55,934 bases of DNA from AG41 sp036522815. GTDB lineage: Bacteria; Gemmatimonadota; Gemmatimonadetes; Gemmatimonadales; GWC2-71-9. Each line of letters begins with the position of its first letter. Position 1 is the stretch's first letter. Below, piece by piece: positions 45,242 to 53,752 of this stretch. The position numbers and the translations under genes are program-made. Under the pieces are notes generated by a model, which made no database searches, was not told the DNA's origin, and saw only the letters and a program-made list of their open reading frames with translations. Location of the stretch: NCBI GenBank assembly GCA_036522815.1, contig DATDFC010000215.1, forward strand, positions 1 through 55,934, given 5' to 3'.

Positions 45242-45295
45242 GCGCGACGTCGTCGCGTGACGCCTCTGCGCAACGCCTTTGCGCGACGTCTTTGC
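45197..45295 (-). repeat. Dispersed GCGACGTC repeat at the barrel-protein start
   Basis: Inverted-type units at 45197-45216 (19/20 match to 37615-37634) lie inside the signal peptide codons. Forward units (GCGACGTCGTC, GCGTGACGCCTCT, GCGCAACGCCTTT, GCGCGACGTCTTT) fill 45243-45295, the gap to the M30-like gene. Confidence 0.85.
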
Positions 45296-45296
45296 A

Positions 45297-46988
45297 TTAT
45301 TGGAGCCGCAGCACGTTCAAACGGGGAGCCAAAGAGGCCCGCAGCGGGTATCCCGCGCTGTTCGAGAACAGCAGCGTGAAGCCGACGGCGCCGGCCGCCT
45401 GTTGGGCGATGTAATAGCTGCCCGATCCGCTGTGCAGCGTGGCGGCGAGGTTGATGGCGCTGCCGTCGCCCGCAGCGGGAAGGAGAGGGTACGCGCTCGG
45501 ATAGGGAGGCGGATTGGGCTGGGTCCGCGGGATGCAGGCGTCGTGGATCGTCCGGTAATCCGTCCGGAATCGCCAACGCGTGTACTGCAGCTCGGGAGGC
45601 GCGGTGAAGGTCGGCAGGTCCGACACATAGGTGGCGAGCGCCCACTGTTCGACGACCGTCGCGAATGGCGTACCCGTCGCGTTGGTCACGTTGGCCGCGC
45701 CGGTGAACGTCGTCCGGTCGAGCGCGCGTGTTACCACGTTGTTCGCGAGCCTCGTCGTGTCGCTCGAGAACCGGTCCACCAGGAAGCGCACGAACAGCCA
45801 GTAGGCCCCACGGTTCTCGAGTCCTCCGATGCCGGACGTGTCCACCAACACGTGACTCCCGGGAGCCGCGAGATACTGAGCGGAATTGTACAGGTCGCCG
45901 GCGATGAAGAAGCAGAAGGTCGTGCTATCGCCGGGGATGAATAAGCGGGCACCCATCTCCTCGGCGTAGTGGGACAGCCCTTCGTTCAACCACAGGTCCT
46001 CGCCCAGGCGGTTGCCGCGCAGCAGCACGTGCTGGTTGAAGCTGATCATGTGCTGGAACTCGTGGATGAACGTGCCCGGCACGTTGTGCTTCACGCCGGC
46101 CGCCGTGTGGGCGCAGCTCAGCGTCCCGCTCGGATCGGGGACGATCGAGTAGAAGATTTCGGCGAGGTTGCTGCCCGGATTCACCGAAGACACGGGAAGC
46201 AGGTCGCCGCCGAAGAAGTAGCCCCCGATGTAGCCGCCCGTACAGGGGCTCGGGACGAGGGAGTTCACCTTCCCGGTCATGAGGACGATCACCACGCCGT
46301 TATTGTCGATGTCCGATTCCCGCCCGAACGCGGACGTGTCGGCCGCGTACAGCAGCGTGTCGAACAGCAGGCGCAGCGTATCGAGATCGGCGGTCGACAG
46401 CGCACGCCCGTTGGCCTCGTCCGCGCTGTCCTGGAACACGGCGATATGCGTTCCAACATCGCGGGCGAAGGCAACGACGGTGGGATGCGTGGTGCAGGTG
46501 GAGTTACCGCATACCTTGAACACGCGTTTGTCGCCCACCATGGGCGGCACGCGCGCGAGCGGCGCCACCGCCTGCGGCCGGGTGGGTACGCCCACGTGGC
46601 TCGCTAGATCCCGCTCGGCCCGCCGCAGCACCAGGTCGAATTGCTGTTGGGGTGGAACGGCTGGTGCCCTGCCCGTAGGCGCGGCGGCGAATGGCGCGGC
46701 GGCCGCCGGCACCGTGGCCCCCTGCAACAGGTACCCTGACGCGTCGTCGGGCACGCCGCTGACCGCCTGCGGCACCAGGAGATACTGGCGCGCCGACGCG
46801 GACGGGTTGGCGCCGAACACCGCGCACCCCGCCGTCTGCGTGGGATCGATCGCCGCATATCCCGCGACCGCGAGACTCACCTGCCCCGCGCTCGCACCGG
46901 TGCACGGTGCGAGCTTCACCTGCGTGCTCGAGCTACTACAGGCGACCACCCAGAGCGACGACAGTCCCGCCAGGAGAGCCCTCGGCAT
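45297..46988 (-). CDS. Lipoprotein zinc metalloprotease, M30 (hyicolysin)-like
   Basis: 563 residues. Lipobox VVAC (C17). The zinc motif is HEFQH at 309-313, with E336 in LNEGLSHYAEE as the likely third ligand. This fits a gluzincin of M30 type. Calcium-like DIDNNG and several cysteines suggest a stable exported enzyme. The start at 46988 is chosen for the lipoprotein signal. It overlaps the antiporter 3' end by 53 nt. Confidence 0.8.
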   Translation of the reverse strand: MPRALLAGLSSLWVVACSSSSTQVKLAPCTGASAGQVSLAVAGYAAIDPTQTAGCAVFGANPSASARQYLLVPQAVSGVPDDASGYLLQGATVPAAAAPFAAAPTGRAPAVPPQQQFDLVLRRAERDLASHVGVPTRPQAVAPLARVPPMVGDKRVFKVCGNSTCTTHPTVVAFARDVGTHIAVFQDSADEANGRALSTADLDTLRLLFDTLLYAADTSAFGRESDIDNNGVVIVLMTGKVNSLVPSPCTGGYIGGYFFGGDLLPVSSVNPGSNLAEIFYSIVPDPSGTLSCAHTAAGVKHNVPGTFIHEFQHMISFNQHVLLRGNRLGEDLWLNEGLSHYAEEMGARLFIPGDSTTFCFFIAGDLYNSAQYLAAPGSHVLVDTSGIGGLENRGAYWLFVRFLVDRFSSDTTRLANNVVTRALDRTTFTGAANVTNATGTPFATVVEQWALATYVSDLPTFTAPPELQYTRWRFRTDYRTIHDACIPRTQPNPPPYPSAYPLLPAAGDGSAINLAATLHSGSGSYYIAQQAAGAVGFTLLFSNSAGYPLRASLAPRLNVLRLQ

Positions 46989-48270
46989 CAGCGATGTCCT
47001 CCGTGATTTCCCCGGCCCGTCGGAGCGCCTGGCGGAAGCAGATCGGCCCGACCACCTCGTGCACCCCAATCATCGCTAGCGCGAGGGTCTCGAGCGAGAC
47101 CCCCCACTCGGGAAACGCCCGCCGGGCCACCTGAACCAGCCCGAGCGCGCTCCCCGCCTGCGGCACCAGCCCAAGCCATCCCTCGCGCGCGAGCAGCGGA
47201 GTCACGCTCGGATGGCGTCCCGCCCAGCGCAGGCCGTATCGCAGGCTCGTGGCCCGCAGCCCCACCAGCAGCAGCACCCATGGCCACAGCTCGGCCAAGG
47301 CGCTCAGGCGCAGGCCGGCACCCGCCAGGACGAAGAATAAGATGTATACGGACGGCCCCCCCCGTTTCAGCTCGTGACGCACCCGCTCCCCCTCGACCGG
47401 GGAGAAACTCGCGAGGTAGAGCCCGGCGGCGAGCGCGACGAGGATGGTCTCGAGCTGCGCGACGCGCGCCACCTCGGCGGCAACCAGGGCGACGGCAACG
47501 AGGAACAGCGGCGTGTGGCGCCGCAGCAGCCGCAGGTAGCGACTCACGCCGTAGCCGAGCAGGGCGCCGACGGCGAGCGAGGCCGCGAGCCCGAGCAGCG
47601 CGTGGCCGGCAGCCGACGCGTTCAACGCACCCGCGCTGGCGAACGCCTTGCCGGCGGCGAGCAGCAGCATGAACAGGATCGCCGCGGCCACGTCCTTGAG
47701 GACCGTGACGGCCAGGAGCGTGCGCGCGAACGGGCCAGCGGCCCCGAGCTCGCCGAGCATACCCATCGCCACGGCGGGTGACGACACGGCCGCCAGGCCG
47801 CCGAGCGCGAGCGCGACCGCCACCGCGTCGCCGGTGGGCTGGTGCAGCGTGAGCGGGAACCAGGGACTCACCGACAGGAGCACGGCCGCAACGACGAGGA
47901 GCGGCACTACGATCGCGCCCCCCACGAGGCGCCCCAGCGCGACGAGCTGCCCGCGCAGCGGCGGCAGCGCGAGCTCCGAGCCGGCTGCGAGAGCGATCAG
48001 GCCGAGCGCCACGTCGCCGATGAAGCGCAACGCGTCCACCTCGTCGCGTCGCACCAGGCCGAGCCACGGGCCCACGACGAACCCGACGAGCACGTAGCCG
48101 GTGATGCGCGGCAGCCGCGCGCGACGGGCCAGGTCGCCGCCCAGGAACGCGGCGAGCAGCAGGAAGCCGAGCGCGAGCGTGGCGCGCGCTTCGAGCGCGG
48201 CACCCGCAGTCACCCGATGAAAAAGGGCCATCATCAGGCCCAGGGCGAACAAGCTCGCCAGCCCTCGCAT
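46936..48270 (-). CDS. CPA2-type monovalent cation/proton antiporter
   Basis: 444 residues with about twelve hydrophobic helices. GYVLVGFVVGPWLGL, the half-helix region ALGGLAAVSSPAVAMGML and TVLKDVAAAILFMLL are typical of the CPA superfamily. It likely exchanges sodium or potassium for protons. A leaderless-type promoter lies directly before the ATG. It is the first gene of the minus-strand run. Confidence 0.85.
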   Translation of the reverse strand: MRGLASLFALGLMMALFHRVTAGAALEARATLALGFLLLAAFLGGDLARRARLPRITGYVLVGFVVGPWLGLVRRDEVDALRFIGDVALGLIALAAGSELALPPLRGQLVALGRLVGGAIVVPLLVVAAVLLSVSPWFPLTLHQPTGDAVAVALALGGLAAVSSPAVAMGMLGELGAAGPFARTLLAVTVLKDVAAAILFMLLLAAGKAFASAGALNASAAGHALLGLAASLAVGALLGYGVSRYLRLLRRHTPLFLVAVALVAAEVARVAQLETILVALAAGLYLASFSPVEGERVRHELKRGGPSVYILFFVLAGAGLRLSALAELWPWVLLLVGLRATSLRYGLRWAGRHPSVTPLLAREGWLGLVPQAGSALGLVQVARRAFPEWGVSLETLALAMIGVHEVVGPICFRQALRRAGEITEDIADAEGSPGGTVVALGGRL

Positions 48271-48276
48271 CGGGCG

Positions 48277-48306
48277 AAAATATCCGGCGCGGTGCGGTTT
48301 TGACAA
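48277..48306 (-). promoter_or_regulatory. Promoter of the antiporter operon, leaderless-type
   Basis: On the minus strand TTGTCA (48306-48301) and TATTTT (48282-48277) are separated by 18 nt. The ATG follows the -10 by 6 nt, so transcription should start at or next to the start codon. Confidence 0.6.
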
Positions 48307-48328
48307 TGCACGCGGCCGCCGATATCTT
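48300..48328 (+). promoter_or_regulatory. Promoter of dnaE, leaderless-type
   Basis: TTGACA (48300-48305) and TATCTT (48323-48328) are separated by 17 nt. The ATG is 11 nt past the -10 and has no Shine-Dalgarno. Its -35 overlaps that of the divergent antiporter promoter by five bases. Confidence 0.7.
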
Positions 48329-48339
48329 CCGCTAGCCGT

Positions 48340-51300
48340 ATGGCGTTCGTCCACCTCCACACGCACAGCGAGTACTCCCTCCTCGACGGCGCCAACCGGA
48401 TTCCGGAGCTGCTCGACCGGATCCACGCGCTGGGCATGGACTCCCTCGCCATTACCGATCACGGCAACCTGCACGGGGCATGGCAGTTCCACGCCGAGGC
48501 CAGGGCGCGCCAGCTGCGCCCGATCCTCGGCTTCGAGGCCTACCTCGCGTTCGGGAGCCGGCACAAGCGCGAGCGGGCGCCGGAGGCTCCCGCCGCCTAC
48601 TCGCACCTCGTACTGCTCGCGAAGAACCGCACCGGCTACCGGCATCTCGTCAAGCTCTCGTCCATCGGCTTCCTCGAGGGCTATTATCGCCGCCCCCGCA
48701 TCGATCGCGAAGTGCTCGAGCAGTATCACGAGGGCGTGATCGGCCTCGCCGCGTGTCTCTCGGGCGAGATCGCCCTGTACCTGCGGCAGGGCAACTACGA
48801 GGCCGCCAAGGCGAGCGCACAGTACTTCGCGCGCGTGTTCGGGCCGGACGGTTTCTGGCTGGAGGTGCAGAACCACGGGCTCGCGGAAGAGCGGACCGTC
48901 GCCGCCGGCATGTTCCAGCTGGCCACCGAGCTGGGTCTCCCGGTGGTCGCCACGAACGACGCGCATTACTTGAAGAAGGAAGACGCCGAGGCGCACGACG
49001 TGCTGCTCGCGATCGGCACGGGGAAGGACCTGGACGATCCCAACCGGTTTCGCTTTTTCGGCCAGGAGAGTTACGTCAAGTCCGAGCCCGAGATGGGCGC
49101 CCTGTTCCCGGACCGTCCCGAGGTGCTGGCCGAAACCGCGCGCATCGCCGAGCTGTGCGAGTTCGATTTCGAGAAGCGCTATTTCCTGCCGCAGTACCCG
49201 CGCCCGGCGGAATTCGCGTCCGACAACGATCTGCTGGTCCATCTGGCGCGCGCCGGCGCGCTGGCCCGCTACGGCGACCCCCTTCCCGGTCCCGTCGCCG
49301 AGCGGCTCGACTACGAGCTGGGCGTCATCTCGCACACGGGATACGCGGGGTATTTCCTGATCGTCTACGACATCGTGAAGGCCGCGAAGGATCGCGCGAT
49401 CCCCGTGGGCCCGGGGCGCGGCTCGGCGGCGGGCTCGCTGGTCGCGTACGCGCTGGGGATCACGGACATCGATCCCCTCAAATTCGACCTGCTGTTCGAG
49501 CGGTTCCTGAACCCCGAGCGCGTCTCGATGCCGGACATCGACCTCGACTTCTGCTTCGAGCGGCGGGGCGAGGTGATTCAGTACGTGCGCGAGCGCTACG
49601 GGCGGGATTCGGTCGGGCAGATCATCACGTTCGGGACGCTCAAGGCGCGCGCCGCCTTCCGCGACGTGGCGCGGACGCTGCGCGTCGAGCCGGGCGAGGT
49701 CGATCGCTTCACCAAGCTCATTCCGGCCGGGCCGGGCGTGAGCACCACCCTGGCGGAGGCGCCCGAGCGCTCTCCCGAGCTGAAGCAGCTCGTCCGCCAG
49801 GACGAGCGGGTGCGCAAGATCCTCGAGCTGGGTTCACGCATCGAGGGATTGGCGCGCCACGCGTCGGTGCACGCGGCGGGCGTCGTGATCGCGCCCGGAC
49901 CGCTCACCGATTACGTGCCGGTCTGCCTCGCCCCGCAGGAGCCGGACGCCATCATCACGCAGTACGACATGGTGGCGCTCGAGCAGGTGGGGATGCTCAA
50001 GATCGACGTGCTCGGCCTCCGCACCCTGACCGTGATCCACGACGCGGTGGGGATGGTGCAGGCGCGGCACGGGATCACCCTCGACATGGATGGGCTGGAC
50101 CTGGCGGATCCCGCGGTCTACCGGCTGCTGGGATCGGGGCGCACAGCGGGCGTCTTCCAGTTCGAGTCACCGCTCGCCACCGACTGCCTCCGCAGCATGA
50201 AATGCGACCGGTTCGACGACCTGGTCGCCACCAACGCGCTGCTCCGGCCCGGACCGCTCGACACCGGGATGCACCTGGTCTTCATCAATCGCAAGCTGGG
50301 GCGCGAGCCGGTGCGCTATCCCCATCCCGCCCTGGAGGAGATCCTCAAGCCGACGTACGGCGTCATCACCTATCAGGAGCAGGTGATGCGCATTGCGAAC
50401 GTGCTCGCCGGCTTCTCGCTCGCCGAAGCCGACCTGCTGCGCAAGGCGGTGGGCAAGAAGGACAAAGACCTGATCCAGCACGAGCTCGGCCGCTTCGTGA
50501 AGCGTGCGGTGGCGCCCCCCCTGGGACACGACCGGCGCACGATCGAGGACATCGCCGCGCAGATCGAGACGTTCGGCCGCTACGGGTTCAACAAGTCGCA
50601 CGCGGTCGCGTACTCGGTGCTCTCCTACCGGACGGCGTGGCTCAAGGCGCACTACCCCGCGGAGTTCATGGCCGCGCTGCTCTCGTCCGAGATCGGCAAC
50701 ACCGACAACGTGGTGCGCTACATCAACGAGGCGCGCGAGCTGGGTCTCGAGGTCCTCCCCCCCGACGTGAATGAGTCGGGCTTCAAATTCACGGTGGTGG
50801 GCGCCCAGCGGATCCGCTTCGGCCTGGGCGCGATCAAGAACGTGGGCGCGGGCGCGATCGAGTCCATTCTCGCGGGCCGCCAGGCGGACGGGCCGTACCG
50901 CTCGCTCGTGGAGCTGTGCGAGCGCATCGACCTGCGGCTCTGCAACAAACGCGTGATCGAGGCGCTCGTCGACGCGGGCGCGTGCGACGGCCTGGGCGGC
51001 CACCGCGCCCAGCTGGTGGCGGCGCTCGACACGACGTTCGCCGAAGCGCTGGCGCGCCAGCAGGAGCGGGACGCGGGCCAAGGGGCCTTGTTTGGTGACG
51101 ACGCTCGCATCCCGCATCCCGCATCTCGCCTCCCCGAGGTCCCTCCCCGGTCGGAGCACGAACGGCTCGCCCGCGAGAAGGCCGTGCTCGGGTTCTTCAT
51201 TTCCGGGCATCCCCTGGACCGCTACCGCGCCGAGGTGGAGCTTTTCGGGACGCGCACCACCGCCACGCTGGGCCAGTGGAGCGAGCAGAAGGTCCGGATC

Positions 51301-51894
51301 GCGGCGGTGGTGACGGTGGTGAAGCGACAGATTTCCAAGAAGTCGGGCGCCGAGTATGCGCGACTCACGCTCGAGGACTTCCACGGCACGGCGGAGGCGT
51401 TGGTGTTTCCCGAGGCGTGGGCCAAGCTCAACGAGGTGATCCGCGCCGACGGGGCGCTGCTCCTGTCGGGCGGCTATAGCGCCCGCGACCGCGACGAGGA
51501 GCAGGCGCCGTTCATCGTCGAGGCCGCGCAGTCGCTCGACGAGCTGAAGACGGCGGGCGCGATCGCCGTGGCGTTGCGCTGGTCCCCGCTCACGCCGCCG
51601 CCGCCCGACGCCAGTCGCGCCGTGGCGGCGCTCTGCGCCGCGCATCCGGGACCGGCCCCGGTGCTGGTCGAATGGATGGAGGGGGAAGGGAGCGGCGCCT
51701 CCGTTCACCCCGGGCTCGCGCCCGGGGTCAGTGCCGCCCGGCTGCGGAGTCGCTCCCTGCGCGTCGCTGTGGACGACGAGCTGCTCGGCGCGCTGCGGGA
51801 CCTGCTCGGCCCCGAGCACGTGCAGCTCGTGAGAACCGAACGACCGCCCGTCACACCCCCTCTCCGCAATGCGGAGAGGGGGAAAGGGGGGTGA
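48340..51894 (+). CDS. dnaE: DNA polymerase III alpha subunit
   Basis: 1184 residues, normal for DnaE. The PHP domain starts FVHLHTHSEYSLLDG. Catalytic aspartates lie in MPDIDLDF. The PolIII beta-binding/HhH region and an OB-fold region (KVRIAAVVTVVKRQI) follow. It is the main replicative polymerase. The last third carries three repeat types: a heptamer array at 51107, a REP at 51708 and a 13-bp palindrome at 51856, which together encode a loop and much of the C-terminal tail. accA follows 3 nt later. Confidence 0.96.
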   Translation: MAFVHLHTHSEYSLLDGANRIPELLDRIHALGMDSLAITDHGNLHGAWQFHAEARARQLRPILGFEAYLAFGSRHKRERAPEAPAAYSHLVLLAKNRTGYRHLVKLSSIGFLEGYYRRPRIDREVLEQYHEGVIGLAACLSGEIALYLRQGNYEAAKASAQYFARVFGPDGFWLEVQNHGLAEERTVAAGMFQLATELGLPVVATNDAHYLKKEDAEAHDVLLAIGTGKDLDDPNRFRFFGQESYVKSEPEMGALFPDRPEVLAETARIAELCEFDFEKRYFLPQYPRPAEFASDNDLLVHLARAGALARYGDPLPGPVAERLDYELGVISHTGYAGYFLIVYDIVKAAKDRAIPVGPGRGSAAGSLVAYALGITDIDPLKFDLLFERFLNPERVSMPDIDLDFCFERRGEVIQYVRERYGRDSVGQIITFGTLKARAAFRDVARTLRVEPGEVDRFTKLIPAGPGVSTTLAEAPERSPELKQLVRQDERVRKILELGSRIEGLARHASVHAAGVVIAPGPLTDYVPVCLAPQEPDAIITQYDMVALEQVGMLKIDVLGLRTLTVIHDAVGMVQARHGITLDMDGLDLADPAVYRLLGSGRTAGVFQFESPLATDCLRSMKCDRFDDLVATNALLRPGPLDTGMHLVFINRKLGREPVRYPHPALEEILKPTYGVITYQEQVMRIANVLAGFSLAEADLLRKAVGKKDKDLIQHELGRFVKRAVAPPLGHDRRTIEDIAAQIETFGRYGFNKSHAVAYSVLSYRTAWLKAHYPAEFMAALLSSEIGNTDNVVRYINEARELGLEVLPPDVNESGFKFTVVGAQRIRFGLGAIKNVGAGAIESILAGRQADGPYRSLVELCERIDLRLCNKRVIEALVDAGACDGLGGHRAQLVAALDTTFAEALARQQERDAGQGALFGDDARIPHPASRLPEVPPRSEHERLAREKAVLGFFISGHPLDRYRAEVELFGTRTTATLGQWSEQKVRIAAVVTVVKRQISKKSGAEYARLTLEDFHGTAEALVFPEAWAKLNEVIRADGALLLSGGYSARDRDEEQAPFIVEAAQSLDELKTAGAIAVALRWSPLTPPPPDASRAVAALCAAHPGPAPVLVEWMEGEGSGASVHPGLAPGVSAARLRSRSLRVAVDDELLGALRDLLGPEHVQLVRTERPPVTPPLRNAERGKGG
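51107..51130 (+). repeat. GCATCCC heptamer array in dnaE
   Basis: Three heptamers (GCATCCC, GCATCCC, GCATCTC) encode RIPHPASRLP in the loop before the OB-fold region. The same heptamer encodes RIPHPD in the E2 linker at 34326-34356. Confidence 0.88.
51708..51727 (+). repeat. REP copy inserted in frame in dnaE
   Basis: CCCCGGGCTCGCGCCCGGGG followed by TCAGTG. It encodes HPGLAPGVSA near the C-terminus, the same core peptide as in the POT transporter. Confidence 0.9.
51856..51882 (+). repeat. Palindrome with 13-bp arms at the dnaE 3' end
   Basis: CCCCCTCTCCGCA and its exact complement are separated by one base. The element encodes the last residues of DnaE and lies 15 bp before the accA ATG. 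It could form an RNA hairpin between the two genes. Confidence 0.85.
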
Positions 51895-51897
51895 GGC

Positions 51898-52857
51898 ATG
51901 GCGACCCACACCCTGGACTTCGAGCGCCCGCTGCTCGAGCTGGAGCGGCAGATCGAGGAGATGAAGCGCGTCGCCGCCGAGACGGCCGTGGACGTCGCCA
52001 AGGAGCTCGCCCCGCTCGAGAAGAAGCTCGCCGAGCTCCGGGCCGAGATCTACAAGAACCTGACGCCCATGCAGCGCGTCCAGGTGGCGCGCCATCCGAA
52101 GCGGCCCTACACGCTCGACTACCTGAGCACCGTGTTCACCGACTTCGTGGAGCTGCACGGCGACCGGCTGTTCCGCGACGATCCGGCGATCGTCGCGGGA
52201 TGGGCGCGGCTCGACGGCGTCAGCGTCATGGTCATCGGCCACCAGAAGGGACGTGACACGAAGGAGAACCTGCGGCGCAATTTCGGGATGGCGCATCCCG
52301 AGGGCTACCGCAAGGCGCTGCGCCTGATGCACCTCGCCGAGCAGTTCCGCGCTCCCGTGATCACATTGGTGGACACGCCGGGCGCGTACCCCGGCCTCGG
52401 CGCCGAGGAGCGCGGCCAGGCCGAGGCGATCGCGCGCAACCTGGTCGAGATGGCCACGCTGCGCACCCCGATCCTCACCGCCGTGATCGGCGAAGGCGGC
52501 TCCGGTGGCGCCCTCGCCGTGGGTCTGGCCGACCGGGTGGTGATGCTCGAGAACTCGGTGTACTCCGTCATCTCCCCCGAAGGCTGCGCCGCCATCCTGT
52601 GGAAGGACGCGAGCCAGCGCGAGCGCGCCGCCGAGGCGCTCAAGATCACGGCCGAGGATCTGCAGGAGCTCGGCGTGATCGACGAGATCATCCCCGAGCC
52701 CCCGGGCGGGGCGCACGCCGATCCGGAAGCGGCGGCGGAGGCGGTGGGCGAGACGCTGCAACGCCACGTGCATCAGCTGCGCAAGATCAAGATCGACAAG
52801 CTCCTCAAACGGCGCGAAGAGAAGTACCTTTCGATGGGTGCGCTGAGCGAGAAGTGA
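51898..52857 (+). CDS. accA: Acetyl-CoA carboxylase carboxyltransferase subunit alpha
   Basis: 319 residues. It has LDFERPLLELERQIEEM, the AccA-type ARHPKRPYTLDYL and FVELHGDRLFRDDPAIVAG, then TLVDTPGAYPGLGAEERGQ and GEGGSGGALAVG. With AccD (not in the window) it transfers the carboxyl group from biotin to acetyl-CoA, the first step of fatty acid synthesis. Linked to dnaE as in many bacteria. Confidence 0.97.
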   Translation: MATHTLDFERPLLELERQIEEMKRVAAETAVDVAKELAPLEKKLAELRAEIYKNLTPMQRVQVARHPKRPYTLDYLSTVFTDFVELHGDRLFRDDPAIVAGWARLDGVSVMVIGHQKGRDTKENLRRNFGMAHPEGYRKALRLMHLAEQFRAPVITLVDTPGAYPGLGAEERGQAEAIARNLVEMATLRTPILTAVIGEGGSGGALAVGLADRVVMLENSVYSVISPEGCAAILWKDASQRERAAEALKITAEDLQELGVIDEIIPEPPGGAHADPEAAAEAVGETLQRHVHQLRKIKIDKLLKRREEKYLSMGALSEK

Positions 52858-52858
52858 G

Positions 52859-53752
52859 TTGAACGACGTCGTCGAAGTCCGGTTCAAAGGGAACCGCAAA
52901 GAGTATTTCACCTGGCCCTCACCCGAGCCGCTCGCCCTGCACGAGGCCGTGATCGTGGAGGTGGAGCGGGGACAGGATCTCGGCCGGGTGTCCGCCGTGG
53001 GCCCCGTCGCCGCGAAGAAGTGTGCGAGCGGGTGTCACGGTTGCTCGCTCGCAGGGAACAGCGGTAGCGAGCCCCCAGCCCCTAGCCCCCAGTCCCCTGA
53101 ACGCCGCATCCTGCGCCGGGCCACCCCCGACGACGCCACGCTGGCCGAGCGCTTGCACCTCGATGAAGACCAGGTGCGCCGCAAAGTGATGGAACGCGTC
53201 CACCAGCACAGCCTGCCGATGAAGGTCTCCGATGCCGAGTGGCAGTGGGATAAGAAGAAGCTCACGGTCTACTTCACGGCCGAGCAGCGCGTGGACTTCC
53301 GCGCGCTGGTGCGGGACCTCGCGAGCCTGTTTCACACGCGCATCGAGCTGCGCCAGATCGGGGCGCGCGACGAGGCCAAACGGCTCGACGGCGTGGGCCG
53401 GTGCGGCCGGCAGTACTGCTGCTCGAGCTGGCTGCCCGAGCTCCGGCCCGTGAGCCTGTCGCTCGCCAAGGACCAGCACCTGTCGCTCAACCCGTCGCAG
53501 ATCTCGGGCGGGTGCGGGCGCCTGCTCTGCTGCCTGCGCTACGAGCACGACTTCTACGTGCAGACGCGCAAGCGCTTCCCCAAGGAGGGCAGGATCCTGC
53601 GCACCGCCGCCGGTGCCGAGCGGGTGCTCGCCGTCGACATCTTCCGCGAGACCGTGACGCTCCGCCTGGAAGGAGGCGACGGCGACACGCGCGTGGTGGC
53701 GCTCGAGAAGCTCACGGCGGAAATCGCGCGGGCGGAGCCTCCCGTTGCCTAA
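52859..53752 (+). CDS. PSP1-domain protein, RicT/YaaT-like
   Basis: 297 residues. The PSP1 C-terminal domain has RVDFRALVRDLASLFHTRIE, then GRCGRQYCCSSW and SGGCGRLLCCLRYEHDFY, whose cysteines match the cluster-binding residues of RicT. RicT acts in the Y-complex with RNase Y in Bacillus; the role here is inferred. A heptamer array encodes EPPAPSPQSP, just after an N-terminal Cys group (CASGCHGC). TTG start 1 nt after accA. metG overlaps its end by 8 nt. Confidence 0.85.
   Translation: MNDVVEVRFKGNRKEYFTWPSPEPLALHEAVIVEVERGQDLGRVSAVGPVAAKKCASGCHGCSLAGNSGSEPPAPSPQSPERRILRRATPDDATLAERLHLDEDQVRRKVMERVHQHSLPMKVSDAEWQWDKKKLTVYFTAEQRVDFRALVRDLASLFHTRIELRQIGARDEAKRLDGVGRCGRQYCCSSWLPELRPVSLSLAKDQHLSLNPSQISGGCGRLLCCLRYEHDFYVQTRKRFPKEGRILRTAAGAERVLAVDIFRETVTLRLEGGDGDTRVVALEKLTAEIARAEPPVA
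53072..53099 (+). repeat. Heptamer array in the PSP1 gene
   Basis: CCCCCAG, CCCCTAG, CCCCCAG, TCCCCTG. It is related to the array at 29271-29305 and encodes a proline-rich loop. Confidence 0.88.

Noticed and set aside
50167..52911. Minus-strand open frame of 914 codons opposite dnaE and accA
   Set aside because: It is antisense to two well-supported genes and has no recognisable domain.
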